Shown: positions 42,167 to 46,073 of the stretch, in pieces | How the letters are laid out: each line of letters starts with the position of its first letter | How positions within the stretch are numbered: the stretch's first letter is position 1 | DNA from: an uncultured Bacteroidota bacterium | Lineage (GTDB): Bacteria > Bacteroidota > Bacteroidia > UKL13-3 | DNA length: 46,073 nucleotides | NCBI GenBank assembly: GCA_903910445.1 | Contig: CAIVZR010000078.1 | Coordinates: 1 to 46,073, forward strand | Direction: 5' to 3' | The notes under the pieces: model-generated | Databases searched by the model: none | What the model was told of the DNA's origin: nothing | The model's input: only the letters and a program-made list of their open reading frames with translations | Position numbers and translations under genes: made by a program

Positions 42167-45100
42167 ATGAAACATCTATTCGTAGCCATTATTTGTATTT
42201 TGGGATTTGCCTTTCCTTCGCAAGCGCAGTCACCTGTGTTTACTACTCGTAACTATTCGGAAAACAATTTAATTAGCGCTAGCTTTAACAAGGTTTTTAA
42301 TGCCAATACCGTGGCAGGAAGTAGCTATGCATACTATCACTTCAATTCGATACCTACCGAACTCGATTGGAAAATTGCCCAGGAAAAAGGGGTGAAATTT
42401 TTAGATTATATCCCCGAAAATATTTATTTGCTTTCGGTGCCTGCCACAGCTTCAGGATTAAGCTTCATTATCAACAATCCATTAATCGTAAGTCAGGTTA
42501 GTTTTGAGAATGAAAAATATTCCGATAACCTTTTAAAACGTTTTGCTCCCTTAACAAATAAGTCATTACAATGGATTGATGTTTATGTCTATACCTACGA
42601 CGATTTAGATATCACCGAAATTAGCAAATCGCTTGCTGATCAAGGTCGTATCATTAGCAATAGTGATATCTTCCACCGTGTTTCTATGTCGGTGCCATGC
42701 AATAATTTAGTATCGATTGCTGCCAATGCGGGTGTGAAAATTATTGATATAGCACCTTTCACACCTGTTACTTATAATTTACCCGGTAAAACAAATCATC
42801 GCAGTGCCGTTATAGGAAGCAGCTTTGGGCGCAACTTACAAGGCGACTCGGTAGTGCTGGGCGAATGGGATGGTGAAGGCGCAGGATCTCATGTAGATAT
42901 AGATACCCCACGTGTTACTCGCATGAGCCCTTATGTGAATAACTCCAATGGAGCCCATGCAACTCACGTATGCGGAACCATGGCTGGCGCCGGAATCATC
43001 GACCCCTATGCTACCGGTATGGCACCTCGTGCTAAAGTATATAGCTGGAATTTTTATGGCGATATCACCGGACAAATGGATAGCAGTGTTCGTTTCCAAA
43101 ATGTAATGATTACGCAAAATAGTTATGGTTATGGTGATGCCGATGATACCTGCGCTTACCGCGGTCGCTACGATGATATTAGCCATGAGTTAGATATCTT
43201 AGTTCGTAACCACCCCAATTTAGTACATGTATTTGCTGCCGGAAATTCGCAGTCGGTATGTGGCTTGGGTGGCTATCGCACGGTGTTTAGTGGATTCCAA
43301 TCGGCCAAGAATGTAATCACGGTGGGTGCCTTAACCGATCAGGATGCGATGAGCTCCTTCAGCAGTTGGGGGCCAGTACGCGATGGTCGTATCAAGCCCG
43401 AAGTATGTGCTGTGGGCGTTAATGTGTACTCTACGCAAAATTTAAATACGTATGCAGGTGGCTGGAATGGAACCTCCATGGCTTGCCCCGGAACCAGTGG
43501 TACAGTGGCTCAGCTCGTACAACGCTACCACCAACTCAATGCTGGCAAAAATCCAGAGGCTTCCTTGATGCGTGTCATCCTTGCCAATTCGGCCGACGAT
43601 GTATTCAATGCTGGTCCCGATTTTAAATCAGGATTTGGTCGTATCAATGCGCTCAATGCCGCTAAGGCCATCGAACAAAACAGATACAAATTAGATAGTA
43701 TCACCAATGGAAATTATAAAGTGGATAGCTTCTTCATTAGCACTGGACTTCAACAAATAAAAGTAGCCCTAGCCTGGAGCGATAAGGAAGCCGCCATCCT
43801 GGCAAGCAAAGCATTGGTAAATAATTTGGATTTGTATATCATCACCCCAGCTAACGATACCATACGCCCTTGGGTACTCGATACCCAGTTTCGCACCAGT
43901 CCGGCAATACACGGCATCGACTCCATTAACAATATCGAACAGATAACTATCGATGCTCCAGGGCAAGGGTATTATAAAATTTATGTCAAAGGAACCAGCG
44001 TGCCATTTGGTCCTCAAATTTATGCATATACCTACGAACGTGTTGCCAAAGCCGTAACCGTGATTTTTCCTAATGGTGGCGAACAACTACTGCCTTCAAA
44101 ATCATATACTATCAAGTGGGATGCAGTAGGTGTTGGTAGTACTTGTAATATTGAATTCACCTTGAACAACGGTGCCACCTGGTCGACGATGGTTTCAGGT
44201 ATTTCTGTTGCACTCAAAAATTATAATTGGGGTGTTCCAAATGTCAATACCAGTCAGGCACGCATTCGTATCACCGCCGGTGCCTATACAGATATTTCCG
44301 ATTCAACATTTTCTATTCTTACTACAATCGATACCATAAAAGGAGTAACATGCGATAAGCAAGTTACCTTGAAATGGAAAAAAATTACAGGGGTTACCGG
44401 TTACGATGTGATGCAATTGAAGAATGGTTTTATGCAATCGGTAGCCATCGTTACCGATACTTTTTATACTATTCAAGGCTTAACCAATGGGGTTAAATAT
44501 TGGTTTACCATTAGAGGCAAATACAATAATGTTTTTGGAGAAAGAGCTTATGGCGTTTCATTCACACCAGGTTCAGCGCCTATTCCACCTCAAATTTCAT
44601 TGCAACCATTCACCCCTTCAGTATGTAGTGGTACACTCATTTCTTTGAAAGCGAAAGCATCGGGTACAGCCACCATTCAACAACAATGGCAAGTGAGTAT
44701 CGATAGTGGCAAAACCTTTGTCAATGTGCCTTTAGCAACTGATACAGTATTTGGTTTTATTTCAAATACCACGATTAATTATTATAAGATACGTGCGTAT
44801 TTTTATAATAGTTGTCAGAATTTCCAATACACCGATACCGTTACCATTATTGTTGATACAACACTTACCTACACGCTTCAACCGCAAAATACTAGTGTAT
44901 GTATTGGAGCCGATGCTGTATTCACAGCCAACGCACCTTCCTTCTCAACCACTGCCTATCAATGGCAATACAATGATGGGGTAAACGGATGGCTTTCGAT
45001 AAGTGGAGCGAATGCAGCCTCTCTTACTTTAACCAATGTGCCCTTCTCGAAAAATGGATGGCAATACCGTGTGGTTGCATCTAATAAATGTACCTCGAAC

Positions 45101-46073
45101 TTGGTGAGTAGTGTCGCTACACTTAAAGTGAAAGCACCGCTGCAAGTAAGTGCCCAAGGCGGTACAACACTTTGCTACGGACAAACTACTTCATTAAGCG
45201 CAAATGCAACAGGAGGCGATTCCACAAAATATGTTTTCGAATGGAGCTTGAATGGCACCGTGATTCAGCGTTCTCATTCATCACTTTTAAATGTAAATCC
45301 AACAGCAACTCAAACATACACCGTGATGCTTTGGGATAGCTGTTCAACATTGGCGGTTGCCGATAGTGATACCGTTACCGTCAATATATTATCACCCCTC
45401 GGTGTGGTATCTAATGCAGGCATCACCATCTGTAAAGGCAATAGCACTTCCATGCTCGCCATAGGATACGGAGGAAATAGTAATTATACTTTCGGTTGGC
45501 TTCAAGGAAATACTACACTGCAATATTCATCGAATAATACATTAACAGTATCACCCGCGGCTACCACCACCTATCGCGTATTTGTCACTGATAGTTGTAG
45601 CCCTCGAAAAGATACTGCAACCATCACAGTGTATGTTCGTCAGCCTTTAAAAGTTACACAGCTGTGTAATCCGGATACCGTATGTATTGGAGCGCAAACA
45701 CAAATAACTGCAACGGCTATCGGTGGCGACTCCACATATAACTATACTTTCATTGATGCGAATACAAATTTTGTTTTGCAAAACGGATTGAATAATAAAC
45801 TCACCGCCACGGTGAATCCAAACAATAATTATATTTTAGTGCTCAGCGATAATTGCACCAACCTCAATGATACCTTACGTTTTAAGATCCCTGTTCGGAA
45901 TAAATTATCATTGAGCATCACTAAAAATCCATCGAACGATGTATGTAGTAATAACCCGGTAACGCTTACCGCAACGCCATTAGGAGGTGCGCTCAAAAAT
46001 TATACTTACCAATGGCGACGTGCTGGAAGTACTGCGATTCTCGGCACCAATGCATCGCTCAATATTGCCGATA
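42167..46073 (+). CDS. Very large S8 (subtilisin-like) protease with FnIII and Ig-like domains, partial (3' end outside window)
   Basis: The open frame runs from the ATG at 42167 to the window edge (about 1302 codons, no stop). Signal peptide MKHLFVAIICILGFAFPSQA; a propeptide-like region (20-205); S8 catalytic domain (about 210-510) with Asp235 (GEWDGEG), His267 (HATHVCGT), oxyanion Asn360 (AAGNS) and Ser437 (NGTSMACPG). After it come a jelly-roll-like region (about 515-620), a Ser/Thr-rich beta module (about 625-720), an FnIII domain (about 725-800) and several Ig-like repeats each of about 90-100 residues with VCIGA/YQWQY motifs. A T9SS sorting domain is expected beyond the edge but is not visible here. 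Confidence 0.9.
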   Translation, partial: MKHLFVAIICILGFAFPSQAQSPVFTTRNYSENNLISASFNKVFNANTVAGSSYAYYHFNSIPTELDWKIAQEKGVKFLDYIPENIYLLSVPATASGLSFIINNPLIVSQVSFENEKYSDNLLKRFAPLTNKSLQWIDVYVYTYDDLDITEISKSLADQGRIISNSDIFHRVSMSVPCNNLVSIAANAGVKIIDIAPFTPVTYNLPGKTNHRSAVIGSSFGRNLQGDSVVLGEWDGEGAGSHVDIDTPRVTRMSPYVNNSNGAHATHVCGTMAGAGIIDPYATGMAPRAKVYSWNFYGDITGQMDSSVRFQNVMITQNSYGYGDADDTCAYRGRYDDISHELDILVRNHPNLVHVFAAGNSQSVCGLGGYRTVFSGFQSAKNVITVGALTDQDAMSSFSSWGPVRDGRIKPEVCAVGVNVYSTQNLNTYAGGWNGTSMACPGTSGTVAQLVQRYHQLNAGKNPEASLMRVILANSADDVFNAGPDFKSGFGRINALNAAKAIEQNRYKLDSITNGNYKVDSFFISTGLQQIKVALAWSDKEAAILASKALVNNLDLYIITPANDTIRPWVLDTQFRTSPAIHGIDSINNIEQITIDAPGQGYYKIYVKGTSVPFGPQIYAYTYERVAKAVTVIFPNGGEQLLPSKSYTIKWDAVGVGSTCNIEFTLNNGATWSTMVSGISVALKNYNWGVPNVNTSQARIRITAGAYTDISDSTFSILTTIDTIKGVTCDKQVTLKWKKITGVTGYDVMQLKNGFMQSVAIVTDTFYTIQGLTNGVKYWFTIRGKYNNVFGERAYGVSFTPGSAPIPPQISLQPFTPSVCSGTLISLKAKASGTATIQQQWQVSIDSGKTFVNVPLATDTVFGFISNTTINYYKIRAYFYNSCQNFQYTDTVTIIVDTTLTYTLQPQNTSVCIGADAVFTANAPSFSTTAYQWQYNDGVNGWLSISGANAASLTLTNVPFSKNGWQYRVVASNKCTSNLVSSVATLKVKAPLQVSAQGGTTLCYGQTTSLSANATGGDSTKYVFEWSLNGTVIQRSHSSLLNVNPTATQTYTVMLWDSCSTLAVADSDTVTVNILSPLGVVSNAGITICKGNSTSMLAIGYGGNSNYTFGWLQGNTTLQYSSNNTLTVSPAATTTYRVFVTDSCSPRKDTATITVYVRQPLKVTQLCNPDTVCIGAQTQITATAIGGDSTYNYTFIDANTNFVLQNGLNNKLTATVNPNNNYILVLSDNCTNLNDTLRFKIPVRNKLSLSITKNPSNDVCSNNPVTLTATPLGGALKNYTYQWRRAGSTAILGTNASLNIAD

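Overview
The window comes from the chromosome of a bacterium of the phylum Bacteroidota, probably a Chitinophagales/Sphingobacteriales-like lineage. The basis is: secreted proteins with type IX secretion (T9SS) C-terminal sorting domains; a PorE-like TPR/propeller/OmpA lipoprotein; a tmRNA tag ending NYALAA; TAnnTTTG-type -7 boxes before several genes; four-Cys/TM/CarboxypepD_reg proteins; and a UMF1-family transporter. This is reading by eye; no database search was run.

Layout. 1-1752 looks like one end of an integrative element: a partial unknown gene and a complete tyrosine recombinase lie immediately downstream of the 3' end of ssrA (tmRNA, 1753-2116), a classic attachment site. 2211-7812 is a leftward run: a small membrane protein, prmA, and a 1457-residue secreted protein of unknown function. 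7878-12460 runs rightward: a DUF1573 protein, an MltD-like transglycosylase, a class I aminotransferase and a heptose-7-phosphate-kinase-like PfkB enzyme. A UMF1 transporter (leftward) faces them. 13842-15300 has no gene and is packed with direct repeats and short palindromes. Then come smpB, a T9SS cargo protein, a repeat protein with a DUF1566-like C-terminus, and glmS. 20820-21356 is another repeat-bearing gap. It is followed by a tandem pair of four-Cys membrane proteins, a secreted unknown, an M13 metallopeptidase, a lipid kinase, an SdpI-like protein, a PKD/T9SS protein, a GH13 amylase-type enzyme, a crotonase, ComEC and the PorE-like lipoprotein. 36880-39209 is an mlaE-mlaF-mlaD lipid-transport operon. 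39323-40656 is a cluster of four small, mostly membrane-associated proteins (holin-X-like, YtxH-like, lmo0937-like), followed by a stand-alone response regulator and an AlkA-like glycosylase. The window ends inside a very large S8 protease with FnIII/Ig-like modules.

How the genes fit together. ssrA and smpB make the two parts of trans-translation. The T9SS cargo proteins and the PorE-like protein belong to cell-surface secretion. GlmS, the heptose kinase, the transglycosylase and the Mla operon serve envelope synthesis and maintenance.

Most interesting points. (1) The C-terminal end of the 541-aa repeat protein (18824-18871) shows a codon pattern like the variable region of a diversity-generating retroelement, although no template repeat or reverse transcriptase is visible here. 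(2) A family of short palindromes has stems that change while remaining complementary. (3) A MITE-like element is present as an inverted pair about 17 kb apart, and one copy sits beside a decayed duplicate of the transglycosylase gene tail. (4) An integrative element is inserted at ssrA.
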